A stretch of DNA of 64,000 nt. Origin: Neodontobutis hainanensis. Taxonomy: Eukaryota > Chordata > Actinopteri > Gobiiformes > Odontobutidae. A program made the translations under genes and the position numbers. How positions within the stretch are numbered: the stretch's first letter is position 1; every line of letters starts with the position of its first letter. Positions 27,315 through 40,374 of this stretch are shown here, one piece after another. The stretch spans positions 4,231,501-4,295,500 of the forward strand of contig JALDNG010000041.1 in assembly GCA_024349245.1 (NCBI GenBank). Direction: 5' to 3'. A model generated the notes under the pieces. The model did no database searches and was not told the origin of the DNA. It saw only the letters and a program-made list of their open reading frames with translations.

Positions 27315-28592
27315 GAGCAGCAGGTGTTAGTCTGGCAGAGGAGGGACACAAGAGTCAGACCGCTTTCCCCCTGCAATCAGTCTCGGCACGCTCCGAGCTT
27401 ACATTTGCATTTCCAAAGAGAAAGGCGCTCCTTGATTGGCCCTGGAATCAGTAATTAGGCCGTATTGTTTGTGGTAAATAGACGTCGCACTTGGATTGTT
27501 TGCAAATAGTCCACGAGGCAAAAACAACGCAAAAAAATGCCAATTAAAGACAAAAAGGAGAGAGGGAAATGGGATTTGTGGAGTGATTACAAAGTGCAAA
27601 AGCAAGTTGTCGAAATGACTGATGGTTCAACTCTGGTCTCAAACCTGAGGAAGCGGTTGATTTGAGTTTTCTTAATCTTTTGATGTATACTGTCAGAAAA
27701 TGTAGCATGCCAATATGCCCAAAAATTGTCCAGTTTTGTTTGAATTGTTTTTTATGCTTTGCTCCAAATCTTTTGACTGTCTGTTATGTGTCGGTGTGAA
27801 ATTTACAAAATCTGTTCCTTTTTTTTTTCCAACACAACAATTTCAATATGTTAGAGTTGTAGGGCGCCCATAGCTCAATCTGTAGAGTAGAGCATGTCAA
27901 ATATGCAGAGACCTGGGTTCAATTCTCACTCTTTCCCTTTCCTCTTTACCATGTTTCCTGTTGACCTACCGTCTACTAAAAAAAAAGGCAAAAAGGCCTT
28001 GTCTTGTACTAAATTTAATGTACATCAACCATTAAATATAGGACCTTTTTTATTTGACCATGGTTTTACAAATGTGTCTGAGGCTGGTTTTATTTTTAAA
28101 CTAATTTTTAGAAGTAAAAAAAACTTTTAGTAAGACTTTATTATACAGACTTTTCTAGTCCACTAGTATCTCTTCAAAAAGAAAATACATCTAACATTTA
28201 GTGAAACTGGGCTAATCAAGTCCTGTCATTTGTTTTTGTTATCTTCTTACTATTTGGTTATTTCTTGTATTTCAGAGTTACCCGTGAGCACAGAGAAAAC
28301 CTGTCCAAGTTGGCCAAACAGTTCAGCAACAGGGCCAAAGAGTCGCTGAGGAGAGTCCGCTCCAACGCCGTCACACAAGCCAAAAAGGCCAAAGAGGGAC
28401 ACTCTGAAGATACAATACGACTTGTAGAAAAACAGGTTTGATCATCTCTAACTATTCATTTCTTTGGTTTAATACGTTGTGCAAAATGACATGTTTTTTC
28501 TTTTTTCTTTGCAGATTCAGCAGATGGCAGACGGCGTTGCTGCGGACATCGACAAACAGCTCGCAGCCAAGACCAAGGAGCTGCTTGGCTAA
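18612..28592 (+). CDS. mrrf: Mitochondrial ribosome recycling factor (complete, six coding exons)
   Basis: Releases mitochondrial ribosomes from mRNA after termination, acting with the recycling GTPase. Coding exons are 18612-18780, 18913-19065, 22396-22514, 26087-26178, 28276-28435 and 28515-28592; phases match throughout and give 256 residues, close to the mammalian 262. The N-terminus (MALSVSLLRPLL, then many Arg/Ser and no acids) is a mitochondrial targeting sequence. The RRF fold follows: helix 1 (MDMNAVLDTLKEDFTRNL), GALDHIVV, then QLGQISMKSPQLIVVNM, and the C-terminal three-helix bundle with VTREHRENLSKLAKQF and RRVRSNAV. The frame ends KTKELLG. Intron 3 is bounded by complementary (CA)n and (TG)n tracts (see findings). 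AATAAA at 29179 is a plausible polyadenylation signal. Confidence 0.95.
20121..20154 (+). repeat. Pyrimidine tract in mrrf intron 2
   Basis: A run of C/T ending in poly(T), within mrrf intron 2. It is simple sequence with no coding meaning. Confidence 0.7.
21187..21321 (-). mobile_element. tRNA-derived SINE fragment, minus orientation
   Basis: Read on the minus strand this has a degenerate tRNA-like B box (GGTTCGATTCCC) and an internal sequence with TTCCCCCTGTTTCCC. The tail contains AAATAAAGACAAAAGC. It resembles the 27862 element in layout (tRNA part, TTTCC-rich body, AAAGGCAAAA-type tail). It is 5'-truncated and lies in mrrf intron 2. Confidence 0.6.
22522..22603 (+). repeat. (CA)n microsatellite at the 5' end of mrrf intron 3
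   Basis: About 40 uninterrupted CA units begin only 7-8 nt after the GTAAGA splice donor of mrrf exon 3. The position next to the splice site and the complementary TG tract at the other end of the same intron make it more than a random microsatellite. Confidence 0.97.
25915..25983 (+). repeat. (TG)n microsatellite near the 3' end of mrrf intron 3
   Basis: About 34 TG units lie roughly 104 nt upstream of the exon 4 acceptor. In the transcript they are (UG)n and can pair with the (CA)n tract at 22522-22603. Confidence 0.97.
27247..27311 (+). repeat. (TG)n microsatellite in mrrf intron 4
   Basis: About 32 TG units lie in intron 4. This is the same strand sense as the tract in intron 3, so it could compete for pairing with the intron-3 (CA)n tract. 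Confidence 0.95.
27862..27998 (+). mobile_element. tRNA-derived SINE
   Basis: It starts GGGCGCCCATAGCTCAATC, with an A-box-like TAGCTCAATCTGTAGAG and a B-box-like GGTTCAATTC. A TTTCC-rich body and an A-rich tail with AAGGCAAAAAGGCC follow. This is a common percomorph SINE layout. It lies in mrrf intron 4 and is not a functional tRNA gene, because the anticodon arm is not tRNA-like. Confidence 0.7.
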
Positions 28593-29178
28593 CTGTGGCA
28601 ATAACTGACGGCACAGCTCCTGTTTTTTAAAGAATAGTGTGGACTCGGAGCTACTTTGGATAGTCAGGCTCCAAAGCAGATTGATTATTCTGGTTTTGCT
28701 CAACACATTGGGCTTTTTTCTCGCAGACACCAATCTTTCATCCCTGCCCACATCACTGGCATCTCTATTCCTCACTGTTGGGGTGGATCTATATTTAAGA
28801 GTCAAAGCATAAACATACATTGGCACGGACACATCAAGGACCTCCCTCCTGCCTTGTTACTCTTCCTGTCTTCAAACAAACACCAAGGGAGGGACGAATG
28901 GACTTTTAATGGGATTTGTGGGCCTCCTCCTAATCAAACCTTTGCCACAAGGGCTGTCTGTTTATATAAAACGAGCGCACCCGTCTGAATGTAAACTGAC
29001 GGAGGGTTTCTCTTGGTGGCGTATTGTAGGACCTAAATGGAGCGGTATCATTAGCGTGTTGCCAAACATTTGTTTCACATTGATGCTAAGTCTGTTAAAA
29101 ATGCACCAAGGAGCAAAAATTGCCGGCCTTTCTTTGTTTCTGTTGAAGATTGATAATATGGTAACTCTCCTTACACAC

Positions 29179-29184
29179 AATAAA
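29179..29184 (+). terminator. mrrf polyadenylation signal (AATAAA)
   Basis: AATAAA lies about 590 nt past the mrrf stop codon, followed by an ATTAAA variant near 29215. It marks the likely end of the mrrf 3' UTR. Confidence 0.5.
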
Positions 29185-30133
29185 GGCAGGAATTCAACAT
29201 TATTGATGGAATCCATTAAAGAAACACAACATGCGTCATCTTTCTCTGTTTTCTTTGTTTGTTTTTTTTGCTTTTAGTTTTAAATGCTCCCCTCTGCCAT
29301 TAGTGTGATAATGAACTTTTCTTGTGGACATACCTGCAGGCACTGGCTGCTGGCACCACAATTGACCATTAGAAAATTAGACTTTTAATGTAAGCTTTTG
29401 TCTCTAAATAGCACTTGCAATGTCCTGCTCGGGAATCACAAGTTAATGGACTGATAACGAGACATGTGAAAATGGTGAAACTCGCATGCTTGTGCTTTAG
29501 TCGCTTTTTACTCCAGGGAGGGGCTCTCTGTATTATTATGTGGCTAGTGTCTTCATCTTTATCATAGTTTGTTTTTCAGTTTGGATTTACTTCCTGTGCT
29601 ACTGCTTGCAGGCAGCCCACATGGCGGACAGACCTCAATCTTTTGCCCACACTCTTTGTCTTCCTGCGCCCTCTCATTTGAAGTTTACGGTGCTTGAACA
29701 TTTTAGACATATTAATTAGGAAGAGAAGTTAAAGAATGATATTGCAGATTTTACATTTTGCAACACTGAAATGTTGCTACAGATTGTGGCTTTATTACAT
29801 TTGCCTTGGCTCGCTGTCTTTTTTAAATGGTTTGGCCTTAATGGCCTAAACAGACTAGAGTCACTGGATAAACAAGAATTTAGCAGAGGAGTGGCTGTGT
29901 CTGGACAGAGGCAGGCCGCGGTGGAAATGGCAGGTTTTTGTGGTAATTCTAGGTCCATATGTCAGCAATTTGAGGGCATTGTGTACCTTGGCCTAAAACG
30001 GAGGCTTCATGATCGATGGAGGGGCGAAAATCTCCCAAGACTCTGGCGCAGAACACAGGCAAGCGCAAGGAAATTGCTTTCAGCTGATAGCTTCATTTCA
30101 GTTGACATTTATCAAGTGAATTACCCCTGTTCC

Positions 30134-30310
<177 letters not shown>

Positions 30311-31290
30311 TGTCAGCCCAATAGAGGTTCAACTGTGTGAAAGTTCGGCTGTGTCCTTTGGCCATTCCTCACAAAAATATACAAGTTCAAATTAGTTGTA
30401 GTAGTCACTATGTGATAGTGAACTCCTCCATTTATTACTGAAGCACATATAGCCAGCATTACACCCTTTCCTTATAATGGTGCTCTATAACAAACTCAAA
30501 TTACCAAAGGATAGTAGTAAATAACAATCAGGAAACCAACATGTTGGTAATGGACTTGCTTTTATTCACAATGTATTTTTTTTTATCTCCATCTCTCTAT
30601 TATTCAGCTATTCTTATATAAAGTCTACCATGGCCCAGATTAGGCCCACATCCTTAAGTTTGGCATGTGTGCTCTATATAAGTTTTTTTACAAACTAGTT
30701 TCTGATTGACTGTAGGCTGAAACCAAATCAGAGTCATGTGCCATTTAAGTGCACATTTATATGCTGAATCCATTTACCTCAAGTGATGGTATCAAAGTGG
30801 AAAAACTAGATGAAAAATAAGATTGTTTCTCTCTCTTACTGTTACATACAAGCGCCCACACAGAGCTGAGATAGCAAATATAAAGACAGAAGAATATCTT
30901 GCATTTGTATCAAGAGGAGAGCTCGTCTAAAGTGTCACTCTCATCTCACTTCCTCCAGCCTCTCGTCTCCCATTCTGGACAATTTCCCTCTTAGCGTTCT
31001 TCTACTTCACAGTTTTTCTTTACTTTTGATGCAGATTTCAGCATTGTATTATTCATGACTCCATCGAGGTAGTTTGAGAGGAGCAATGGCCCAAAAGTAG
31101 TTTGCCAGAAAGACCTGTATTACACTGTATATCCATTGTGTATGAGACTAGCGTGTCTCTCTAACGGTATAGCCTGTGTATATATGTATAGGAAATGGAG
31201 AAAACGCGACTGGCTGGCTCTTTGAGCCTGTGATTACACCCTGAAGGCTCATGCTCCTGCGGCAGCCACAACTAGACGGTACTGCATCCA

Positions 31291-31292
31291 TC

Positions 31293-31331
<39 letters not shown>
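31291..31331 (+). repeat. (CA)n microsatellite
   Basis: About 20 CA units in the mrrf to minisatellite interval. Confidence 0.95.
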
Positions 31332-31332
<1 letters not shown>

Positions 31333-32170
31333 TCCACACATGTCTTGCTCTTTCCTCATCACCTCTAAAGTGTTCAGCTTGTAAGAAACCATGCTGAAGA
31401 TCTCATCAAGCATCCAATCAGCGAGTGAATACCAAATGCACTCTCCTCTTGTGATGTGATGATGGTAGGGGGGGGGGAGGGGGGGCATGGCCTATCGAGA
31501 GAAAAATCTCTGCATATGCAAATTGAACTTAAAATTTAAATGGATTTGACGTTCATAAGAGCATCTCTGACCCTTTCGAAGGCTAGTGATAGTGACAGCA
31601 AAAAAAGAATATGTGCAGATTAGCCTATTAATATTTATAGATGTAATTGGTGGAGCTGTTTGTGGGCCTGGTGTCATTCAGATGCAGCGGTTAAGTCTAA
31701 TCCAGGTGGGCGCTCTTACTGGCTCTAACAAGGAAATGGGCAGCCATTTTAGGTGGAAGCTGGATATCCTAATAATCAGGTAAACTAATACCGAGTGCCG
31801 AGAGTGTTTCCTTCCTGAGCTCTTAGCGTGTCAGTCATTCAGAGAATTGCCCCTGTCTGGTCTGTGAGCCAATCCAACTCAATGAAACAAACCCTCTTCC
31901 TCCCCTCAATTTTTAAAAGAGGACCACACGGGGCCCCTTGGATAGCCCCTGTACTAACAAGGAGGCTCTACAAGCATCATATGGACCAACCAGACGGTCC
32001 GGCACGCGCTCAGACACACACTCGCACTCCTGCTGCTCAAATGTGAACAAAGCGGTCCACAGTCTAAAGTGGTTAAACTGTCATTTCAAATCTTCTGGAC
32101 ATTGTGATTACCGGCATGGGAGGAATTATATATTTAGCTTTATGTCCATCGCCATTTCCTCCCCCCGCCC

Positions 32171-33094
32171 TGATCTAAAGTGACTAGTGCCCGCTATATG
32201 ATCTGAAGTGACCTGTGCCCTCTATATGATCTGAAGTGACCTGTGCCCTCTATATGATCTGAAGTGACCTGTGCCCTCTATATGATCTGAAGTGACCTGT
32301 GCCCTCTATATGATCTGAAGTGACCTGTGCCCTCTATATGATCTGAAGTGACCTGTGCCCTCTATATGATCTGAAGTGACCTGTGCCTCTATATGATCTG
32401 AAGTGACCTGTGCCCTCTATATGATCTGAAGTGACCTGTGCCCTCTATATGATCTGAAGTGACCTGTGCCCTCTATATGATCTGAAGTGACCTGTGCCCT
32501 CTATATGATCTGAAGTGACCTGTGCCCTCTATATGATCTGAAGTGACCTGTGCCCTCTATATGATCTGAAGTGACCTGTGCCCTCAATATGATCTGAAGT
32601 GACCAGTGCCCTCTATATGATCTGAAGTGACCTGTGCCCTCTATATGATCTGAAGTGACCTATGCCCTCTATATGATCTGAATTGACCTGTGCCCTCTAT
32701 ATAATCTGAAGTGACCTGTGCCCTCTATATAATCTGAAGTGACCTGTGCCCTCTATATGATCTGAAGTGACCTGTGCCCTCTATATGATCTGAAGTGACC
32801 TGTGCCCTCTATATGATCTGAAGTGACCTGTGCCCTCTATATGATCTGAAGTGACCTGTGCCCTCTATATGAGCTGAAGTGACCTGTGCCCTCTATATGA
32901 GCTGAAGTGACCTGTGCCCTCTATATGAGCTGAAGTGACCTGTGCCCTCTATATGATCTGAAGTGACCTGTGCCCTCTATATGAGCTGAAGTGACTAGTG
33001 CCCTCTATATGAGCTGAAGTGACCTGTGCCCTCTATATGATCTGAAGTGACCTGTGCCCTCTATATGATCTGAAGTGACTAGTGCCCTCTATGC
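32171..33094 (+). repeat. Minisatellite, 28-bp unit, about 33 copies
   Basis: Tandem copies of a 28-bp unit made of TATATGATCTGAAG followed by TGACCTGTGCCCTC. Most copies are identical. Variants cluster: GAGCTGAAG units near 32870-33020, ATAATCTG units near 32700-32740, and TGACTAGTGCCC at both edges and internally. One copy near 32385 has lost a base. The low divergence implies recent expansion or homogenisation. Confidence 0.97.
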
Positions 33095-33479
33095 TACTAT
33101 CTCAGAGGAGTTGAGCCATCCCCTGGAGACGTGTGTAATCAAGGGCTGCCATCAGAGAGAGGCACCAGGAGGATGGACGTCCACTGACAACAGATGCTAT
33201 AAGATCTAATTTAAACAGACAAAAAGTCAATGAAGAAAACTGATATACTATTTTAATCTAAAATGCAACTACTGGGATAGTGTAAACTATCGTGACCATA
33301 TGAACATGAGACTGGGTTAGTACTACATATCACTTTGGACCACTAGATGGAGTTGTGAGCTCCTGTGACACTGATGTTCACTTTGGACGGGTGTCTGTTT
33401 ATTCACTACACCTACATGTAGTCAGACTATGCTCAGAGCTTGATCAACCCATCTAACTGTGGTCAAAAGGGAAAACTTT

Positions 33480-36396
33480 TTTTCTGACAGTGCTTAGGAA
33501 CTGCATTCTTATTATCGCCATTACAATGTCCTGCTGCTACCTGAACAACTTGATTTCCACTCACGACCTGGATTTTCTCATGCTCACGGAGACCTGGCTA
33601 AAACCAGGTGATAACAGCGCTTTCTCTGAGCTCCTCCCTCCCGGCTATTCTTTCCTGAGTACGCCGCGAGTGTCCAGTCGTGGTGGTGGTCTGGCTTCTG
33701 TCTTCAAACAACACTTGAACTGTCGTCTGCTTCCAGCTAAGAACGATAGTAGCTTTGAGCTTCAGCTATTCTTGGCTCCATTTGCATGTCCTCTACTGTG
33801 TGCTGTTGTCTACCGACCTCCAAAATATAATAAGGATTTTATTCCGGAGTTCTCTGAGTTACTTGGGGAATTACGAACACAATACGACAGTTTATTAATC
33901 TGTGGTGATTTCAATATTCATGTTTGCTGCCCATCAAGTCAACTGTCCAATGACTTTCAGAGCCTTCTGGTCTCTTTGGATCTGACACAGTCAGTCAACG
34001 CTTCCACACACCAGCTCGGTCACACATTGGACCTGATCATCTCTCATGGACTCACTTTATTAATCTCAGAAATAAGTGACATTTGCATTTCAGACCACCG
34101 TCCTGTTATGTTTGAATTCAAAGGCCCGGTCCCTGCAGCAAAATCCCTTATTCCAGCCGTTCACCGCCGGATCATCACTTCCACCACAGCTGGAGAATTT
34201 GCTGCTGCCTTTATGAACACCAGTCTCTACGCTCAGGACGAGGTGGTCTTTCCACTCTGCACAGAAGTCTTCATCTCCTCCTTCAACTCCACCTGCTCAG
34301 AGATTTTTAACATCATTGCTCCACTCAGATGCAGAGCTGTCAGGACTCAACTAGAGCCTTGGCTTAATGACACCACCCTTAGACGGAGGTGCAGGCAGGC
34401 CGAGCGCAAGTGGAAAAAGGACAAGTTGCATGTTTCACTGGGTATATTGAGAGACAGTCTTACTGAATATCAAAATGCTGTCAAAGCAGCTAAATGTCAG
34501 TATCTGTCTAATGTTATTTCCACCAGCTCTAATCGTCCTAGAGCGCTATTCAATACAATTCAGTCTGTTATAAACCCATCTAGTAATGCTCTACAGCAGG
34601 CCTCAACATCAACATGTAATGATTTCCTCCATTATTTTGTTGATAAAGTAGCCTCTGTTAAACAGAGCATTAAGAACATGTCTAACAGCTTTGACTTGTG
34701 CTCTTCTCCAGTACTCTCTGTGTTTATAATGTTTGAGCCAGTATCACTCTCTCTCCTCTCTGAGGTGGTCCAGAGGCTGAGACCGACCAACTGTCCTCTG
34801 GACATTATACCATCTAAAATACTTAAACAGGTTTTTAACACAGTGGGCCCATGCCTCCTCTCATTTATAAACAGCTGCTTGAGTTCAGGTTCTGTACCAA
34901 CTGTATTCAAGCACGCAGTGGTCAGGCCTCTGCTAAAAAAAAACAACCTTGATCTAACTGTTTTGTCAAATTTTAGACCTGTGTCCCATTTACCTTTTCT
35001 ATCGAAGGTTTTGGAAAAGATAGTTTTCTTACAGTTACAGTCTTTTCTGGAGAACAATCAGATCTTTGAAAAGTTTCAGTCTGGCTTCAGGACACGACAC
35101 AGCACTGAGTCTGCTCTTCTCAAAGTACAAAACGACATTCTCTTGTCCCTTGATGAGAAGAAGCCAGTGCTGCTCATAATGCTGGATCTTACTGCAGCGT
35201 TTGACACCGTGGACCACTCAGTCCTGCTGACACGTCTGGAACAACAGGTTGGGCTTCAGGGACCTGTGCTGCAGTGGTTTAGGTCGTATTTAACAGAGAG
35301 GACTTATTCTGTTAGGATTGGTGACTTCTCCTCCTCCTCGGCTCCCTTGACCTTCGGAGTGCCACAAGGTTCCATTTTGGGCCCTGTTTTATTTGCCTTG
35401 TATTTGTTGCCGTTAGGTGCAGTTATTTCAAAGCACAATATGTCCTTTCATCTGTACGTAGACGACCTGCAGGTTTACCTTCCGGTTGTCCCTGCTTGTC
35501 CCAATAGTTTTCAGACCATCAACAGATGTTTAGAGGACATTAAACTGTGGCTGTCCCAGAATTTCCTCTGTTTGAATGAGAATACAACTCAATGTATTGT
35601 GTTAGGCACATCCGACCTGCCCAGGGTCTTAGCTCCTGGTCCTTTTGCTTTGGTCCCCCATCATAACCCAGTTGTCAAAAATCTGGGGGTAAAACTAGAC
35701 AGCAGTCTAAAATTTGAAAAACAAATAGATTCTGTGGTTAAGGCAAGCTTTTTTCAGCTTCGCCTCCTTTCAAAGGTTAAACCCTTTTTAAGTCGAGCTG
35801 ATCTGGAGAAAGCCATCCATGCTTTTATCAGCTCCCGCATAGACTACTGCAATGCACTCTATGTGGGAGTTAACCAAACTGGACTTCACCGTTTGCAGCT
35901 TGTGCAAAATGCTGCTGCCCGACTGCTAACTAACAGTCGTAAACACGAGCACATAACACCTGTCCTGTACTCCCTGCACTGGCTCCCTGTCCAGTTTAGA
36001 ATTAATTTTAAAATCTTAATGTTTGTTTTTAATGCACTCACAGGCTTTGCACCTTCTTATCTGTGTGAGATTCTCACCCCTCACCAACCCAGCAGAGCTC
36101 TACGTTCTGCTGGGCAACATCTGCTGAAGGTGCCCCGGTCCCGGTTCAAACAGTGGGTGATCGTTCTTTTGCAGTGGCCGGTCCTAAACTCTGGAACTCT
36201 GCCCATTGAGTTACGGTCCATCCCTGACCGGCCTCTGTTTTAAGCCAAACTTAAAACCTATTTATTGTGTAAATGTGTTTTTAAACCTATTTGTAAATAT
36301 GTTTATTTTTTATTAATGTTGTTAAGCACCTTGGTTCAATCTGTGGTTGTTGGAAGGCGCTATATAAATGAATATTGATTGATTGATTGACTGATG
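33480..36396 (+). mobile_element. L2-like non-LTR retrotransposon (LINE), 5'-truncated
   Basis: The element contains one long ORF (separate entry), a short 3' UTR containing GGCGCTATATAAATG and a TTGATTGATTGATTGA tail. This short tandem tail instead of poly(A) is characteristic of the L2/CR1 group. The left edge is not sharp: the coding frame opens just before the endonuclease LTETW motif, so the 5' UTR and the start of the endonuclease are missing. I could not identify target-site duplications. Confidence 0.88.
33490..36243 (+). CDS. LINE ORF2: endonuclease-reverse transcriptase, 917 codons, no stops
   Basis: An apurinic-type endonuclease occupies roughly residues 1-210, with LTETWL (catalytic Glu), RGGGLA, CGDFNIH (catalytic Asp/Asn) and ISDHRPVMF (catalytic His). 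The first strand with the usual Asn is absent, which indicates 5' truncation. The reverse transcriptase spans about residues 480-720: FRPVSHLPFLSKVLEK, motif A DLTAAFDTVDH (about 565), motif B GVPQGSILGPVLF (about 623) and motif C YVDD (about 655-658). The C-terminal region has RIDYCNALYVG, LQLVQNAAARLLT and LHWLPV, all typical of L2 elements. No frameshift or nonsense codon is visible in 2.75 kb, which suggests a young copy. Being 5'-truncated, it is probably not autonomous. Confidence 0.9.
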   Translation: MLRNCILIIAITMSCCYLNNLISTHDLDFLMLTETWLKPGDNSAFSELLPPGYSFLSTPRVSSRGGGLASVFKQHLNCRLLPAKNDSSFELQLFLAPFACPLLCAVVYRPPKYNKDFIPEFSELLGELRTQYDSLLICGDFNIHVCCPSSQLSNDFQSLLVSLDLTQSVNASTHQLGHTLDLIISHGLTLLISEISDICISDHRPVMFEFKGPVPAAKSLIPAVHRRIITSTTAGEFAAAFMNTSLYAQDEVVFPLCTEVFISSFNSTCSEIFNIIAPLRCRAVRTQLEPWLNDTTLRRRCRQAERKWKKDKLHVSLGILRDSLTEYQNAVKAAKCQYLSNVISTSSNRPRALFNTIQSVINPSSNALQQASTSTCNDFLHYFVDKVASVKQSIKNMSNSFDLCSSPVLSVFIMFEPVSLSLLSEVVQRLRPTNCPLDIIPSKILKQVFNTVGPCLLSFINSCLSSGSVPTVFKHAVVRPLLKKNNLDLTVLSNFRPVSHLPFLSKVLEKIVFLQLQSFLENNQIFEKFQSGFRTRHSTESALLKVQNDILLSLDEKKPVLLIMLDLTAAFDTVDHSVLLTRLEQQVGLQGPVLQWFRSYLTERTYSVRIGDFSSSSAPLTFGVPQGSILGPVLFALYLLPLGAVISKHNMSFHLYVDDLQVYLPVVPACPNSFQTINRCLEDIKLWLSQNFLCLNENTTQCIVLGTSDLPRVLAPGPFALVPHHNPVVKNLGVKLDSSLKFEKQIDSVVKASFFQLRLLSKVKPFLSRADLEKAIHAFISSRIDYCNALYVGVNQTGLHRLQLVQNAAARLLTNSRKHEHITPVLYSLHWLPVQFRINFKILMFVFNALTGFAPSYLCEILTPHQPSRALRSAGQHLLKVPRSRFKQWVIVLLQWPVLNSGTLPIELRSIPDRPLF

Positions 36397-38756
<2,360 letters not shown>

Positions 38757-38770
38757 ATAAAAAATAAATA

Positions 38771-38813
<43 letters not shown>

Positions 38814-39005
38814 GACAATCCACTTTTCATGTAACTCAAAGTGCATTACAATTGAGACATTTATTTGTTCATGCCACAGTCACACATTGGTGTCTCGGCC
38901 AAGGACACAACAGTATGACCTGGAAGGAGTAAATAAGGGAATTGAACTACCATCCTTCTGGTTTTTGGATTTCCTGGTCTACCTCCTGAGCCTCTTCTCC
39001 TACAC
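38757..39005 (-). mobile_element. V-SINE-like tRNA-derived SINE, minus strand, with (ATT)n tail
   Basis: On the minus strand it starts near GGCTCAGGAGGTAGACC (A-box-like), followed by CCAGAAGGATGGTAGTTCAA (B-box-like). The core TGTGTCCTTGGCCGAGACAC resembles the core of the 18148 element. The 3' part contains CACTTTGAGTTACATGAAAAG and runs into a TATTATTATT tail. The (AAT)n microsatellite at about 38770-38812 is therefore the SINE tail and not an independent repeat. Confidence 0.6.
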
Positions 39006-40313
39006 CTATGCTTGTTTAGAAAAAATATTCAGAGGTCAGTGTACCATACTTTGTCTGAACTCCCTGCCATTGTATCCCCCCTGTCTTTTATTATTATGGG
39101 GGAGATGTTTTTGAGTGTGCTTCTCTCAACCAGTCCAAAAATAAATAAATACAGCTATAACTATAAACACTATATGACAGGTGGCTATAGTTTATTCAAA
39201 TCCCCATGTAAACCTGCATTTTTCTCTTTTACTCAGTGATTATAATTACATTTGCTTGAAGTCCTGCAAAGTATTTCTTTAAAAAGAGCTAGGTTTCTGA
39301 GTAATTAATTAAATTGTACACTTCTCTTTTTCACCATTTGTGTTTCCACCTTTTAAGAAAAGCTTTAACACCTTGAACAATATTTGAGAGTAATAGGCCT
39401 TTCATGTACATAGAAAAAGTCTTAGATCTTTGAGTTCAGCGCTTAAAGAATGGGGCCAAAAACAAAAGTGTTGTGTTTAAATTTTTTGTTCAGTGTATTT
39501 TATTAAAACAAAAGTATCAAAAACTTGTTATCTTCTCATCATGCCATTGTAGGGGGTTGGGAATTTGGAAGTTTATTTCCCTGTGCTCCTGTAGTGAACT
39601 CTAACCTGGGTGAGACTGCAGATATTTCCCTGTTCCTGTTTAAGGGACTGAATGAATGACTGTGCAATTCTGTGATGACTGTGTCCCTTTGTTCTTGGCA
39701 CAAATAACGAGCTCTACAAGCACTGCAGGGAAATCCATTTATTACACCTGACAGGCATGGAATCTCCTAAAAATGAAAACCCAACAATGTACAAGGTGTA
39801 TTTACAGTTACTAACATAACCAAAGAAAAGCATGCAGAAAGCAGTGAACCTTGGATGGAAGCCCAGAATGTATTATTATTAACACCATAGAATATTTCAA
39901 CAATCCAAACTAACCATATCCAGGAATTTCTAATCTGATACCTGAATCTGTTTTTTACACACTTCACACACTTCCTAAACCTCCAGCTTTGTGAAATATC
40001 TGAAATGACACTATTGCATTAGTTACTAATGCTGACTTCACAGTTTCACAGAATGTAGAACGTGAAAAAGAAAAAGTAGCGGTGGTGATTTGCAGTATGT
40101 TAAAGGGAACTACTTATTTCCAGTAATGATTGCACACTTCTCTTGTGACAAGATCTACTGTAACTACTACTGACCGACCCTTTCTCAGAAAAGAAACAGA
40201 AACAAACAGGTCCCTTTTTAAAACGGCAGAACAATCCATATATAAAAACAGACTTTTGCTGATAATAGTATTTACAAGTGCATTGTACAGCCTATTAGAA
40301 ACACGTGAAATAA
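39006..40313. other. Intergenic sequence before the PD-L1-like gene 3' end
   Basis: AT-rich sequence in which I see no gene, RNA or recognisable repeat. In particular no minus-strand exon with winged-helix or leucine-rich-repeat features could be recognised that would extend the NACHT reading frame at 40375-40858. Confidence 0.5.
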
Positions 40314-40319
40314 TTTATT
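40314..40319 (-). terminator. Polyadenylation signal of the PD-L1/NACHT gene (AATAAA)
   Basis: On the minus strand AATAAA lies about 55 nt past the stop codon of the NACHT exon. It supports the view that the transcript really ends here and that the NACHT exon is the terminal exon. Confidence 0.65.
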
Positions 40320-40374
40320 AAACTACTAAAAGTGTAACAAGTGTTCATTTGATCTAGTCATCCAAACATTTTAT

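Noticed and set aside
27863..27935. tRNA gene
   Set aside because: A- and B-box-like sequences are present, but the acceptor and anticodon stems do not close and a SINE-type tail follows. It is a tRNA-derived SINE.
32171..33094. CRISPR-like array of regular repeats
   Set aside because: The units are contiguous 28-bp tandem copies without unique spacers, in a vertebrate genome. It is a minisatellite.
34632..35057. 141-codon minus-strand ORF within the LINE
   Set aside because: A shadow of the sense reverse-transcriptase frame, with no independent features.
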